Assembly: GCA_013398275.1 (NCBI GenBank)
Contig: VZSE01008408.1
Span: forward strand, 1-64,000
Direction of reading: 5' to 3'
Length of the DNA stretch: 64,000 nt
From: Promerops cafer
Lineage: Eukaryota > Chordata > Aves > Passeriformes > Nectariniidae
In this document: in pieces, positions 48,610-63,700 of the stretch
How the letters are laid out: each line of letters starts with the position of its first letter
How positions within the stretch are numbered: position 1 is the first letter of the stretch
Translations under genes and position numbers: made by a program
The notes under the pieces: generated by a model
Seen by the model: the letters and a program-made list of their open reading frames with translations, nothing else
Told to the model about the DNA's origin: nothing
Database searches by the model: none

Positions 48610-51600
48610 CATAATGATGTTACCTAGTGTCTTTCCTATTGCTGAGCCAACCATGAAAAAAGCTTGGCATTCTTTCACAGTTGAATGATGTAATGAAAAA
48701 TATATAATTTTCTCTTTATTTAGGGTTGTGTTTTCCCTAGGTAATATCCAGTTCATGGAAATGGGGTGTTTCTGTTTTCTAACATGAGCCATTTGATGAG
48801 TAGAAGGATCATGACTATCGTTAGGACTAATGGACAGACAAACAGATTTTTGCAAAAGTTCAAAATGGAAGAAGAATCTCTGGTTAATAAGCAAGAGGAG
48901 TTCTAGCAGATGAAATGGAGGAAATTTAATGAACAATGAGTAGAGGAATAGTTGAAAAATATATTTAAGAGCTGACAAGAAGGGTGGAGTTGGGTGAACT
49001 GGTGAGAGAAAAATTTTGTGTTATCAGCCAAAAACAAAACTTTGAAGTTACCTTCAAAAGCTGTTTTCAATATTTCCTTTTTCTTATTATCAGCAAGTCT
49101 TGGTGGAAAAGAAACATGAACTTTTTAATTGGGAGAGAGTAAAACAGATAGCCTGATGTCATTTGTACAAAGGATGACTGCAGTGTAATACTGTTACAGG
49201 CAACAGCAAGGCTAATGTCTTTAAGCCAGCTAAACCATGAAATGTTTATCTAACTTTCAAGACCCCCACAACTATCATCAATTCTTTTTGTGATTTCTCT
49301 CTTACCATTCTTTTTCCTTAGATGTCCTGTTGATGTTTCAGGGTTGACTTTAATGTCCTCCCAAAGGAAATAGCTGAAAGATCCAATATGGTTTCTTCTT
49401 TAGAAGCCAAGAATGTTTTAGCTCTTTCAACATTTTTTTGCATGGAAATAGGAATAAATGACACATGGAGACTGCTTCATATCACTGTTAACAATTTGAC
49501 ATTACTTTCCTGAAATACTTTATTTATATAAGAATGAAGTTTTAAATAAAGATACATCTCTTATAAAGCATATTTATATGTGATATTCACTATTTGCCAA
49601 CAGCTGTAGATTGTGAACCATGGAAAATATTTAGATCATACTACTACAGACATAGGTATTATTTGGTTTCTCTAAGCTTGCATTGCATCTGATTGGCAAA
49701 TTTCCAATCTGTTTTGGAAAGCAGAAGCCTAATAAAAAATGTAAAGAACTGGTTCAACTGCACTTCTTTCTGATGTTCTAGAGGCAGTTACACACTCCAG
49801 TGTTAAGAGACAGTGGAGCAGATACACAAGAGAATGTTGGTGACAAAACAGGTAAGAAATTTGGTTTCCTGATCAATCCCTCAGCAGTCAGTAATAGACC
49901 CTGGGGACAGCTTTACTACCCGTGAATTTGATCAAGCTGCTGTTAAAGCTGGATCCTGGACAAACGGAACTGCCTGTTGAGTGAACCATTCAACATCAAA
50001 GAGGAGCTTACATATTACCCTGTTTTCTCAGCTCTACCCAATCTCTTTGTTCTGAGCCATGACCTTATTTACATGTATTCAAAACCAAATGGAAAATAAA
50101 ATTGCCAGCAACAAAACTGAAGTGTCTTTCCCTGTTAAAATGTATAAAAATAGTTGCTTTATTTCTTCTCTGGAACCTTCTGCCTATTATATTACATCTC
50201 AAAGTGTTAATTTCCTTTTACTTTTTTTTATTGTTGTTTTCTTTCCCTCTCATTTTACCAGCAGAACATTGGACTGCTTGGACTTGGATAAAGACCATTC
50301 TAAGACAGCCTAGATCCCTGTCATGGTGCCACATTTTGCTAATAACTAGTTACTAATATTAACAGATGTGCTGGTCAGAGCACAGCATGCTGCAAACTAT
50401 CTTCAAGAAGCAGAGCAAATCACTGCAACCTGAGTTTCATATATGTAAAAGTAAACATTTGCAAAGGTCTGAGATGGTTATTTTAGTCATGTTGCTCTCA
50501 CTGTGGTGCCTGTAAAGCAGATCTATTCTGAAAGGTCAGTGTTTTTACTGGCATTATAAAGAACCATCTTTCTAGAGCCCTAGTGTTAAGGTTACTTGTG
50601 TTGTAGTAAATTTAGCCTTTGCTTGACTTTTTGTCAAATTTGGGGAGAATTTGTTGTCATGGTTTAGGAATTGTGGGAAGGCATGAGATGCTTTCACTAA
50701 TTATCTGCTCCAGCCCTTCTGTTTGCTTGCCATGTCCTGATTGTGCTCAACAACCATGTTTAGGTTTCAGAGCCAGTGAAGGCAGCAGCAACCTGCTTTT
50801 GTCTCTCCAAACCATCAGGGTTGTGTTAGGCTGGTTCTTACCCTCATACTATCTGAGTGAAAGGACTTCTGTCTGTGGATAGGAAAGCTGTATTTTTATA
50901 ATAACATTGAAATTAACTCTGAATGGGGTCCCTTTATATGGCTTTTGTGGTGATTTGTCAAGCTAAGGGCTCTTTGCTGATAGGAAATGTGCTTCATGGT
51001 CTGCTCTAAAATGTTGTGGGTATTTTAGTAACACAACACCACAGCCCACTATTATAACAAACATCTAAGTTTTAACAGTGGTTGTGCTGATGCCTAGCAG
51101 CTTTATATTGTCCATCCAGCTTACTGTTGTAGGTGATTGTATAAGAATTGTGTAAGAATTAGAGAAAAGAATGTAAACATAAGGTAGAAACCTTTTGAAA
51201 CATTGCACTGGAATGACTTCTTGCTCCTTGGGTACTCACAGTAATTTTTGTTTATAAATACACCTTTGTGGTACCCCACTACAGGCATTGTTTTTTGCAT
51301 TTTGGGGGGATTGAAAATCAGTGACCTGGGAGTGGAATGATCAGAAGCAAAATGAAGAGTCAGGCTCAGCTGTGAGAAAAGGTAGAAGAATGTAAGTCTG
51401 TTACTGAGCACAGTGAAAGGACTTGAGTGCTGAATTCATTTCAGTTCCCCCCATTTCAGGGGATCAAGAAGCAACAGAAGTGTATGAGAAATACACAGGC
51501 AGATGCTTTTACTTTAAGGATTGATTCCTTGAGAATTCAGGTATGGATTTTGAAGGCATTGAATAATGAAAACAGAATAATGAAAAATTATATTATTTTT

Positions 51601-54600
51601 ATACACTTATACATTTGTTTTTGAAATCTGACTGGGTGATTGGTCAAACAAATGTATTTTGAAATTCAGTGAGTTCTTAATAAATGAGTCCAAGTTTACA
51701 TGGGACTAGAACTTGAAAGAAATATCAAATTAGAAACTTTATTTTCTATCTTTTGAGGACACTTTTTTCTTTTTTTTTTTTTCTTTTTTTTTTTTCTGTT
51801 GGAACTACATGTAACTGCACTAAAATGAATTAGCTAAAAGGAATACCATAATGTACTTTAATTTGAAATTCTCTTGCTTATTATCAGGAAAATTATTAAA
51901 ACTCCCATTTACAGTTCTAGAGTAGTTAATAAATTTCAAAATTAGGAGACCAATGGTTAAGTTAATAAAACCTAGCTAAATTAATAAATCCCTCTACTTA
52001 TATCTTTTTTATGTACATTTCCAGGACAACCTGGCATAGGGTGATTCTACCTCCCTGTTTGCATTTTGAAATGGCTGTGTCTGACTTACTGTGTACTTTA
52101 ATGCTCTTAGGAAATCAACTAGCACATGATGAAGTAGTTACTGTCACAGCCTGAAAATTAAATAGAGACAGAAATCAAGGAAATAGCCTTGCTTAAGCTG
52201 AAGGCTTGTAATATAATTGAGCTTTCTGGTATTCACAAGATACTTTATTATCTTGCAATATATTGGGTTATTACTGGCAAGCTACCAGTGCTCAGTCCTT
52301 CATTTGGATGTGCTGAACATCAAATCCTTAACTGACTCAATCCAATCAGACTGGATTTATAGCTGAAGTGAAAATGACTTCTTAAGTTTCCTAAGGCTAA
52401 TTTCAGTGCTTAGCAGCCAGTGCAATGTGAGTTGCTCTGGGTTTCTCCAGTACAGAGCAGATAAATGCCTGGAGGCTTAGTACAGATTTTGGGTGAGCTG
52501 TTTCAAGGCTCAGGTCTGGACAAAGATCCCAACAGGAACCACACTCCTAAGACAGCTGCCTGAAAATAACTAAAAAGAAATTGATTCTTTTCCGCTGTTA
52601 CTTTTAAGTAAATCCTTCAGAAGTTTTTCAGTGCAGTTTTAAAAAGTTGAAGTAATTGTCCATCCATCACGTTCCTTCAGATGACTTTTTACAGCTGGAT
52701 CAGGATGTTCCTAGATGTTGAAATAGTTAGTTGCTAGAAATAGTTTTCTGTGTGCATTTTATAGAGAGGTGTCAATAACCATATGTCACCATTCACTTCA
52801 TATAGTTTATCCCACATGTAGAAATGAGTATATAGGAACCACTGTTTGGTCTTAGGTAGGGCAGCTAGAGGACAACTTCTACAGTTTCAGAATAGTATTC
52901 CTTTTGAGCAGTTTTTATTGTTCATGCCTGTATAGGTGCATAAACACACACCCATATGTTCATGTAGAGACAGAATAAAGTGAGGAATGCCTGATTTCTC
53001 TATGTTTTCTCTACATTGTACAGCTCCAGCCTTAGAATTCAATATAGCAACTGTTTATGAGAGTCTTGTGATTATACAAAGCAGTGGAAACATGCACTGA
53101 ACTGTTTTTAAGTAAAAATAACTGAATTGTTCATAATGAAAAGGAAAGTAAATTTAAACTTATAAATTCCAGCTTGCTGAGGTGTACCTGATGTTGTCTG
53201 AAGAGCTTAGATTGAAATGATATATTCCTGTAGCTAATTAAAACTGTAGATGGGATTTCTGCTATATTTAGTAATACATAAAGTTTCATTTTTTATGCTT
53301 GAACACTGGAACTTGGCTAAATAAGTGAAATGGCAGTATGATTAACTTAGGCTACAAGCCTATGTGGCAGAAGAAATGGTGGTGAAATAGGTTCAGTTTA
53401 ACAACAGGCTTAAAATCTTTGGCCTCCATCTGGCATCCTTCCATTCTCAGAGCTATGTGTTAGCCTCTTACAATGTTTGGGTATAAAGCCAAATTGTTTT
53501 CCACCAGGGCTTTGGCAAGGTTACATCTTCATCTGGTGCTTAAGGTGAGTTATCCTTAGTGGTGTTAAGGAAGCCCATGAAAAACACATATGCATTTTCA
53601 AGTACAGGATTCAGATCAGCATGGGAAAAATATGAAGTTATGCTTGGTGGTGAAAAATTAAAGTACTTGCTGATGCTTCCGTGTTGGACAATGAAATAGA
53701 AGATTTTGTCCAAAGACAGTGTACTCCCAAGATGGCAGGACTTGCTTGCTGTTTGTATTTTATTAATCATCATTCTTATCATCAATGCATGTGTTTTCAA
53801 TTTAACAGTGCAAGTCCAAGGCCATGATTCTCTTTGTCTTATTTAGGGAAAACTTTGCCTGATCAATTTGGATAAAAATTTCAGGGTTTTGTAAGTACAT
53901 TCAAACAAATATTTTTCTGACTCAATGTTCTACACTTAGTTTACATGACAATAATTGAAATAATATAAAAGTCCTTGGTTGTTTTATGTAGCTTATTTCA
54001 AGATTGTTTGAATTGGATCTTTCACATGTGGCAGACTCTTTGCCTTCATACATTCAGTCTGATTCAATTACATTTAATGGGAAAGTGGCACATTTTAGGC
54101 ACTGCAGGACAATTTACTAACCTGCACGTGCTACTCCAGAAGGCTGCATATCTGTCAAAAGTTCTGTTCTATGTCTGTTTATCCTATGGAAATAAATATC
54201 TCCAGTACCATGGGATACTCCAATGGTGTTGGGTTGGGTGTTTGTCAGCTGAATGGAGAGTTGCTCCAGATGTAGAGCACACTAGTTAATTCATCTTGTG
54301 TGTTTTATCCACGAAGAAGATCAGAGGCACTTGGAATAAGAATGTAGAGGTATTTTTCTTAAGCCCAAAACATGATATAAGAAGCCCAGCTTTGGCAAAA
54401 AAAAAAAGGATTTGCCTCAGTTGACCAACTTCCTATCTTCCTGCCCTCCAATGACAAAGTTTTTTAGAAAGGCCTTCCTTGGTCTGTAAATAAATCAGCA
54501 TAAAGACTTTCAGCAGATCCATTTAGGGGAATAAATAGAAGTTATGTGGCAGTTAAATTACCTGAATATGCCCCAAAGAGAGGAAAGCACTTTTGACCCT

Positions 54601-57600
54601 GGTTTGTTAGTATTTCCTGTCCATAGAGAGTGTATGGAAGGCTGTTTCCTTCAAACGACCAAGATGCTATCTGGATCCCAAACATTGCATGTTACATCTT
54701 GGTACTTCAGTGTCCATAGCTAAAGTCTTTAGACTCCCTGAAGATTTTTGCTGAGCATGTGTCCTCAGTGCCTGAAGTATGAGGTTTTTGCCTCTAATCG
54801 AGGTCCTGTCATGACTCTCAAGAGAGGCAGTGGAACACACCTTGTTCTCTGGCTGCAGTGAGGCTTCTCCTCAGAGCACACTCAGCCTCTTTTTCCTCTC
54901 CCCTACCTGCACGCTTGACATGGGTAAGGAAGAGGAGCTCTGCTTTTCCTCAGGAGCCTTGCATTGAAGCACACCCTGCTTGACTTCAAAGACCTTCACT
55001 GCCTCATATTTACCACATTCCAGAAAAGTGCCAGAATTTTCTGGGCTGGAAGCCCTCTAAATCCTTCTTGTGCTGGCTTTCATATTTTACATAAAGTGAT
55101 TAAATATACTTTGGGGCGGGGCCTGGAGTCAGAGTTTTGCTCTTGTTTCACCTGTGTGCTGCAGAATCCTGGGCATGTTCTTTTCTGACTTTCTCTGTTG
55201 TTCTCTCTTTCTTCTCCTTCATACAAAATTAGGCTGTGCAAAGTGGGTGATCTTTCCCAGGAGAAGCTGTAAAACATCAGTACCAAAATACTTTTATATT
55301 TTCCAACTAGGATCCCACTAAACATGTGGGCTTGAGTCCCTGCAAAGAAAAGATAGCTCTGAATAGGCATTGGGAGAATCAGTTGCCCTTATGTTAAAAT
55401 AAACCACAAAAAGCTTTCTAAAACAATGAAATATCTACTTCTAATGGGAGGCTGCAATGTCTAGATAATAGAAATTTGGGGTAATATAATTTTAAAGAAC
55501 ATATCAGGCATAAATCCAGAGGAAGACATAGCTGAAATGTGAAAAATCAAGTGCAGACACCTGCATGGTTTGGAAAGAGTTGCTGGAGTAAAGCTGGGCT
55601 TATTTATACCCATCCTCATGCTGGCAGTGCCATTGGGTGACTCCTTCCAGAGCCAAGAAGCTTCTGCACTGTCCTTAATATGTTCTGGGAGAGCTGAGGT
55701 TCCTTCACATGTCTCGTTTGTGCTTTATAGGGCTTTTAAAATCAGACTCAGCACAAGTCATTCACTTGTGTAGTGAGTCTGGACAGCAGTTTCTAGAGCA
55801 GAATAGTTACTATGGAGAAGTTGTCCATGAAGTAATAAAGCTTATTTGACCTAATCAGGCTTTACATTGGGACAGCCTCTGTCTCTGCATCCAGGACATG
55901 GTTAATCCAGCACCCACCCAAGCAGACTAAAGAGAACTGAAAGCTGACTGTAGACAAGCTGAGAAATAACACACAGAGCAAAGGGATGCTGTGGTTCACT
56001 TGAGAGAAATGGTTGTATATGAAGAGTGGTGCAGAGGTTGGTGATGTTCACATTCTACAGTCTGGGGTTATGTGAAATGCTCCATAAAAGTCTAGCTGTA
56101 GATTTTATCACTACTTATTTAGGATTCAATCTGTCCTGTCTCTGAAACAGTGAACAATGAGCAGACTTCACTTCATGAGAGAATGCACTGGAGACAAAGG
56201 AGCTGTTCTATCTACCTCTTAAATTTGGGAGTCAATGTGAAACAAAGAAAAGGAGTTCTAAATCCTGCCCTGACCTAAATCACAGCTCTCTTTCTGTTGA
56301 GTTGTGCTGTCATGGTTTGCATACTAGGGTTTTGTTTGGTGCAACCAAATCAAGTCTTTTGTCTTATTCTTTCTTTTTTTCCAGTGCAAGAAAAATAACT
56401 GTAGGCATTAAGACAGTGATGATGTTGTGTAGCAGCAATTTTGCAGTAATGCATAAATTTAAAAACCCTAATTCCTGCTCAGTAATTTCCAGCTCAGGAT
56501 GTGTGTGGTAGTATTCTGAGGCACAAAGTTCATCTGTGGTTTCCTTAATAAAAATATGAACTGCTGTTTATGAAGAGAAACTTGAGGGAACTCCTAGGTT
56601 GTGAGGCTGCAAGAACCCAATCCCCTTTGAAATGCAAGGGGGGTGGGTGCCTAAGTCCCTCAGGGTCTCTTGGTCTAAGAGGCACCCATATCCCAAGGAT
56701 TAATCCCCTCTCCACATCCTGGCAGTGCAGACCTCGCCTGAGCAGAGTGTGATGGTCATATATCCCTGCTTGAAAGAACGCTTATTGCAGCCAGATAAGG
56801 AATATTCCTTTGGCCCTGATTCAGATGGAATTGAAAAGTATGATTTTTCTTGGAAGAAAACTGAATCCCTTAACTGTTTTCTCCTGCCGCCACAGCACAG
56901 CTACTGATTTACAGCAGCATGAGGTCTCCTTTTCCATCTACATAATATTTGGAGAAAGCTTATGGCAACATAACGTGTAAATGAGTATAAGCAGAGTGTG
57001 TTTGCTTTTCCTTCCTGCCTGTCTGTACAAAAATGATCTTGACAGTATCTGTTTTGTGTTGAATGCTGCACACCAGGGGTTCTTTACACTGATGTTTGCA
57101 CGGCAGGTGACAGCTCCTATTTGCCTACTGGGAATAAAGCTTACAGTTTGTACCATCTGGGAACAAGAAAACAGCAAATCCAATCTCCCCTGGGATAAAG
57201 CAGGCACACGAACTGGTACCATCAGCACATTGGATGTTTACCAGGGGAAGCCAACTTTAAAACCTGGATGACTCTCCTGAAAAATGGTGCTGGGGGGATG
57301 CTGTGAATCAATGTATTTGGGTAATCTAACCTAACCTCTTCCCTAGCTGGCACAGGACTTTTTTTTCTGGGCTGCTCTAAAGATTTCTCTGCCTTGTAGT
57401 AATGTGTCTGGGATTCCCAGAGCGAGGTGTGGGTCAGTATCTTGTCAAGTTAATTCTCTGATTTTGTATTTTCCCCAATCTACTGCTCATTTCTATAATT
57501 ACATGTGTAGCCCTGGGTGTCAGAGATAAAGGATATTTCAACACCAACAACAGAAAAAAATATTAGTAAGCTTCAATATTAATAACTATTCATTTATTCT

Positions 57601-57943
57601 GTTTTGGGGTTTGTTTGTTTGGTTGTTTTTCTCCCTAGAACTCTGCTACCTTTCTGGTATTTACCCATTTCTTTCCTTTCCATGCCAGTGGTCAGGGACT
57701 GACAATGTGCTCTGCTGATCAGAGTAAACAGCTTTTGAATTTTTACATGTTTCCAATTTGAAGCATTCCTAAGTTTCACAGGGCAAGAATTATAAGGGTC
57801 CCTTTCAACTGCTTGTAATTTATTACTGCTTTTGTGAAAGGATTAAATGCATTAGTTACAAGCCCAGTCTTGCATTCAGTATAGCCCCAAACCTCTATCA
57901 ATTGTAATGTGCATTTTTGCAAACATTCTTTTCATGCAATGTA
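48610..57943. other. Long non-coding stretch, no gene seen
   Basis: AT-rich. Poly(T) interrupted by C at about 51764-51796. No coding, RNA or repeat family recognised beyond low complexity. Confidence 0.55.
51764..51796. repeat. Poly(T) tract
   Basis: Two long T runs broken by single C bases. Confidence 0.9.
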
Positions 57944-58187
57944 TCATAGAATCACAGAATATTTCGGGTGTGAAGGCACCCACAGGAATCATCAAGTCTG
58001 ACTCAGCCCTGCACAGGACATCCCTAAGAGTCACACCATGTGCCTCAGAGCATTGTCCAGATGCTCATTGGACTCTGTCAGGCTCGGTGCTGTGACCACT
58101 GCCGTGGGGGGCCTGTTCCAGTGCCCAACCACCCTCTGGGTGAAGAACCTTTTTCTGATATCCAACCTAAACTTCCCCTGACACAAC
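57944..58187 (-). mobile_element. CR1 LINE 3' end
   Basis: The plus strand begins ATCATAGAATCACAGAATAT, followed by segments typical of the inverse CR1 3' region (CATTGTCCAGATGCTC, CTGTTCCAGTGCCCAACCAC, GAAGAACCTTTTTCTGATAT, CCAACCTAAACTTCCCCTGA). 5'-truncated, sense on the minus strand. Confidence 0.92.
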
Positions 58188-58607
58188 ACAATGTGGTTTT
58201 ATGGGTCTTTGGAAGAGGACTTGGATATTTAATCAGAATTCAATTTAACCGTACACTTAGAGAATAAAACATGGCCATACACCAGAATGTTGTTATTCAC
58301 AGATACATTGAAATCTGGTGCAGCATATGTTTGTCTCCAGTGAAAGCCCTTCTGAAACAAGCAAAAGAATGCAGTGATCTGGTGCTAACATTATAGATAT
58401 TAAACCCTTTATCCCAACAAATCATGTCATTACATAAGCACATATCATTAATTAAGTGTATTTTACTGATGGAGAAGATTATTATTATTTTAGATAGATT
58501 GTATCTAGATAATTTCTCTCATTCTTACATGGTAAAAGTTTTCTGCATGGAGTCCGTGTTGCCTCAGTATCCACTCATCTGTACATAACTTTTTTTGCTA
58601 GATTAAA

Positions 58608-58735
58608 ATACAAAAAAAACCAAACCAAACCAAAAACAAACAAAAGACCAAACCCAAAACCAAACCAAACAAACAAAAACAAACAACAAAAAAGAAACAA
58701 AAAACCCCAAACCACAGCACACAAACAAATAACCC
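58608..58735. repeat. A/C-rich low-complexity tract (AAACC-like)
   Basis: Degenerate AAACC and AAAC units without G apart from isolated bases. Confidence 0.9.
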
Positions 58736-58750
58736 CCATAAAGTTATAAT

Positions 58751-58790
58751 CATATATATATATATATAAAAAATATTATATATATAATTA
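58751..58790. repeat. (TA)n-rich tract
   Basis: TATATATA runs with an inverted TATATATA/TAATTATA arrangement directly after the A/C tract. Confidence 0.8.
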
Positions 58791-59339
58791 TAATTGAAAT
58801 GTTTCAATCTGCTGACAATTTTTGTTTCCTCAGACAAGGCAAGTCCCTTTAGCAGTTTGATTGTCATTCTCAGTCATATTTCTCATATTTCCACTTTCAA
58901 TTACATTTCTGAACTATTTCTAGTTGTTTAAAGTTTCGTCTTAGAGCAGAGACACTCTAACAAGACACAATAACCCCAGAGCAGTAAGCATGACAAATAG
59001 AGAGGTAATGCAAACTTTCCACTCACTTTCCCTAGTTTTCATTGTACTCTTTTTTGATAGACATGAATCAGATTGAGATCATGATCAGCTATATATCCAC
59101 AGTGTCAACTCTCCACTTTCATGGTCACTGCAGCCCAGGAAGCATTCAAATATTTTAAGTTCATTGCCTGCATTTTCATTATTGGGTATATACATTTTTA
59201 TTGTTGGTAATAAAGACCCTGTTAATCAGTTTTCTTCATTACTCTTCATTTTCATATAATTTACTGTGTGAAGGTATTTAGGAACCGGGTGTTTTCAGGA
59301 CTGTTGATAAAAATATGGGATGGTAATTTAGTCTGAACC

Positions 59340-59358
59340 AAAAAAAAAAAAAAAAAAA
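59340..59358. repeat. Poly(A) run, 19 bp
   Basis: Uninterrupted A run. No element with a matching body was recognised upstream. Confidence 0.9.
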
Positions 59359-60439
59359 TCTGGAAACACTCACATGATAAACCCTCATTGAGGATGTGGA
59401 GACTGAACCACTAACAAGGTTTTAATCCTCATAATATGTCATATGTTGATTTTATAATGTGCCCTTTTCATAGAATGTGGTGTGATAACAGTCAAATACC
59501 TTGTACAATGTATATTGCATCATTTACCTTTATCAGTGGGAATGTGTTATCTCACTGAAAGATACTTTGACAAGAATTGTTTTCATAAACCCATGCTGAC
59601 TGACTGTAATGGCATTACCCTACTTTGGATTTTGAGTAGTAAAGCCCTATATCAACTATGCTATTCTTTTGCCCTGTGTTAATGTCAAGCTGTCAGGAAT
59701 ATAATTACCAGATTGTCCCACCTACCCGTTTAAAATATTGGCACAACATTAACTTTTTCCAGTTCTCTGGAATATACCAATATGCCAAGACTCATGCAAT
59801 CAAAATACTGTCGTCGTTAAAAGCAAAACAAACACCATTACCCAGAGATTTCCTCTCTTTGCTCTTATAAAACTCTGAAACTTTATTTTAACCTAGCTAC
59901 TAAATTAACCCTCCCAAACTGCCTTCTGTCTGCAGGTGTTCTCGGAACGGAAAGTGTAGTTTATACTACTTTTACTGATTTATACAGTTACTAAGATTTT
60001 TAAAATGAAATATGTAATTAATTCTGCCCATTCACACTCAAAACAAGTAGTCTTATATAGAGGTTTGCCCATAAAAATTAACACCACTTTTCTATGTTCA
60101 GAAAAAAATATAAGCTGAGATATTACTAAAAATACTTTTAACATACCAGTTGGATCTAAGACGTATGTTAGATACAATCTTCACCACTCCCATCATTTTT
60201 TCAACAAGATTATCTAAAGTCATTGGGATGCACTATTCCCTTCTTGTCTGTGGAAAAATGTGTTACCTTTCACAGAAAACCCTGCTTGACTTACAGAGAA
60301 GTGATGCACACTCAATTCTCGTCAAACAGCATGAAGCTGGTACATGATTATCATGTGTAACTGGGAAAGCCTCATTGGTTTTCTTGACTAATGAGATAAA
60401 AAAGCAATGAAAAAAATAGACTTTAGATATTATGTGGTA

Positions 60440-60720
60440 CCAAGCACAAGACTTCAGCGGGCTGCAGCTGTGGCATTCCTCCAAGTTCCTGTAGAAATCC
60501 ACTGTGTAGGCAGTCCCAGCTGAGCTCATTGCCAGTGGTAGGGAGAAGTTACCCCACTCCAGTCGGGATCACATCGATGGGATGAACTGCACCCTGAAAC
60601 ACTTTGTGCTCTCTCCTTGGGTGAACAGGAGTTTCTCTGTGGTACACGGGAACCTTGCAGATGTCTAGAGTTAGTGCGGAGGATCCCAGCATGGGTGCCC
60701 AATTCCAACATTATCAGACA
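60440..60720. other. Isolated GC/CpG-richer segment, unknown
   Basis: About five CpG sites in 280 bp within a CpG-poor region. Two minus-strand frames (60263-60529 and 60526-60711) meet here without recognisable similarity. It could be a fragment of a retroelement, a pseudo-exon or a regulatory island. Confidence 0.3.
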
Positions 60721-63700
60721 CTTCTTGGGTGAGCAGTGATCAGTGTATGATGCTAATGATGTAAAACAGGGATGCTGGCACTGTTACCACCAATTTTGTG
60801 TTTAGGAACAATGGGCCTATTCAGAACTTGTAAGAAATGCATTAAAGTACCTGTCCGTAATAACTTCCCAGATCAGACTACATTGAGGCTGTCTCTTTCT
60901 GTGGCTTCAGCAATGTCTTTTGAGAGAAAGGAGAAGCCACACAAATGGACTCAGAAATGCCAGTGCTTACATTTCCTGTGTGCTTTAGAGTTATGTACAT
61001 TCCTTCTTCTAAGGTTTGCATCACTCTCTGAGGGCTGTTCATCTGCAGTATAGAACAAGATCCTCTGGATTTTACGTTCACATTTAACAGCAGAGCAGTC
61101 AAAAATTAAATGCAGTTATGCAGCAACAGGTATCTTCACATTCTTCAAAAGAGAAGAGAATAACTTTGATGTACCCGATGACTTCTCAGAATAAAATTTT
61201 TATCATTTAGGGCTTTGTTGTTTTAATCAAAAGCTTTTAAAACATCTAATGAACTTGAGACAGCTTTATATCCTTAAGTGATACTGTGAAAATTAAGGTT
61301 TGCAAGTATTTTCAGCCTCTGTGTTTCTTAAATGACATCAGTCTTATTTTAAAAAGAAACAGGACTGCAAATGATCTCAAGTGTAAAATTAAATCAATGA
61401 CTAAACTTTTCAAGTGAGTCTTATTCATTCAAAAAATATTTGTACAGTCCTTACTGACAAGCTTACTTTGTTATTTTTTAAGCTATCTAAAAATCATGTT
61501 TGATTCCTGGTATGTTTGTTTAATATAAAAGACATATTTCTAGCCTCACCTGCCTGCACAGGATTTTTCTTTCTATTCACTTCAGACCTTGCTGTGAAAA
61601 AAAGCTAATGACTTGTCTGTCTTCATTCATTTAAGGAATTTCTGTTAGCCAGCTCTGCAGAGGAAGGAAATGTTTTCTAGTAATTGAGGACCGGATCCAA
61701 ACTTAGCTAAAATGAAGAGTAGAGTTAGTTCAGGAATTTTTTTTGTGGAATGTTTTCATCAGGAAATTCCAATTCATTAATGCTTTTCTAAGGACCATGC
61801 TGGTTTTGATAAAAACTTCATTAGGAAAATCTTCTCATATTCAGTGCACAATTTTTGGTCAAAACCAGAAACAGACATGCTTGGATCCAAGCTACCAAGA
61901 TGGCAGGGGCAAGAGCAAACACTCATTTGCAACAACCAGATTCAGATTCTTCCTTTGCAACAGACAGGGCAGATATTTAAACCTGAATTTCTCTCATCCT
62001 TCAGGAAGGCACACAGGTCAGCGGCTCCTTGCTGCTCCTTTCTTTCCTTCTAGTGTGAAGAGGATTACAGCCAACGTCTGCAATCTCTGATGAGAGAGAA
62101 TCATGCTTTTTACTTGCTCCAGAAGACATGGTCCTTCCTCTGTATCTGGCTCACATTTTGGTTTTGGTACTCGTGGGCAAATCCATGCTCTACCAGATCC
62201 AGGTCTAGGTTTTCTCTAAATCTAGAGCTGCTGCTGTGATTTTGTATATTTGTATTTGAAAATAATTTTAATTTCATAATTTTCAGCATGTAGAATTGCA
62301 TCAAAAGGAAAGAGCTTCCTTTAAAAGATTCCCTCTAGTGCATTGTCCTTTGATCTACCCATCATTAGCTCATCATTTTTACAGAGAGGTTTGAAGGATG
62401 AGATTTTAGAAAAGCACCGAACAGAAGTTCACTGAAAGCAACTCAGCAATGGAAAAGCAATAGTTCATAGGAAGGAAATGCAAGAGAAACATGAAGTGTG
62501 GGAGGAAAAGAGCACAAAAATGGAATATTTGTATCAGAACTCATGGGTGAATGTGTTAACAGGAGCACTTACACAGTATAGGAAACAAGCCTGAATATTA
62601 TGAAATGTGCCAGAAAGGAAGGGATTTTTCATGACATAAAACTAGATTATTTTTCTGTGATTATCCTCATATAAGTTTTAATTTCTAAATTAAAAAAAGG
62701 TCATCAAACAAGTCAATTTCTAGTAAAGATTTCATGGTACCTTTCCTCTGTTCTTCTATAGCTCCCTCTTTCAAGATTGTCTTCACCCTGTAAATTTTCG
62801 GGTTTAGAAGGCATGTTTAAGCATGCTCTCGACCACTTCACAAGTCTGCCTGTCAAAGGCTCCATTTTGCAGTTGACATCTGTCAGAAACTTCAGGTGTC
62901 CCCTATGACTGATTTTATGGAAGTGCAGATGGGGGGATTTGCTCACAAAGGCTGGACACAAACCTTGGCATAACTCAATGCTCATTGGGAACACTGGGGC
63001 TTTGTTCAGGAGTTAAGCCTTACCTCTTTAAATCAGGGCTGTTGACTTTTCCTTTTCTTACATACATCTTTTCTGAAGTTCCTTCAAAGCAGCACAGAGA
63101 CAGGAATTTGTATTTCTTTTTTTGTATTTGCTTCAAAGATCTCATTAACCTTATGAAGTTACAATGTTGAGTCTACAACATAATGGTAATCTGCCTTGTA
63201 ATTCTGCCTTACAATTAAGCTCTCACTCAACAGATTCTCCCAACCCCCAGGGCTGTGCTCAGGGAAATCTTAACAATGAGGAGAGTGAAGCAGGTCTCTG
63301 TGTGACATTAAAGTGGAGTGAAGGAGCTTAACATCAAGCCAAGGTAAAGCAAAGTAGATGAGAGACTGGCAGCTGAATGAAGGGCTGAACCACTGGTTTT
63401 GGAAACCCTTAGGGCTTTCTTAGTTTGTTTTGAATCTCTGCTGATCAACATTTTTCTGGCTTCTGTCTTTTCTGCTGTCTGATAGGTGGCAGACCGTTTC
63501 AGATGAACCAAGCCCACAGTGTCCAGGTCAGGTTTAGACTGAATGTATTTACACCAAATTGCATCAGTCCAGCACAACAGCCCTACTGACCTTTCAGAGA
63601 ACAAATCCAAAATGTAGCTAAAGCACTCAAACTTGCAAATTCTTTTACACAGAAGTTAAAATATGGTTTTCCTATTATACTAATTTGTACGTTTGCAGGT

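Noticed and set aside
48475..48978. Minus-strand frame of 167 codons
   Set aside because: Its length comes from the AAT/AATGAT microsatellite, which reads as Tyr/His repeats. The rest shows no domain.
58598..58867. Minus-strand frame rich in Phe, Val, Cys and Leu, resembling a membrane protein
   Set aside because: It is the translation of the A/C-rich and TA-rich low-complexity tracts.
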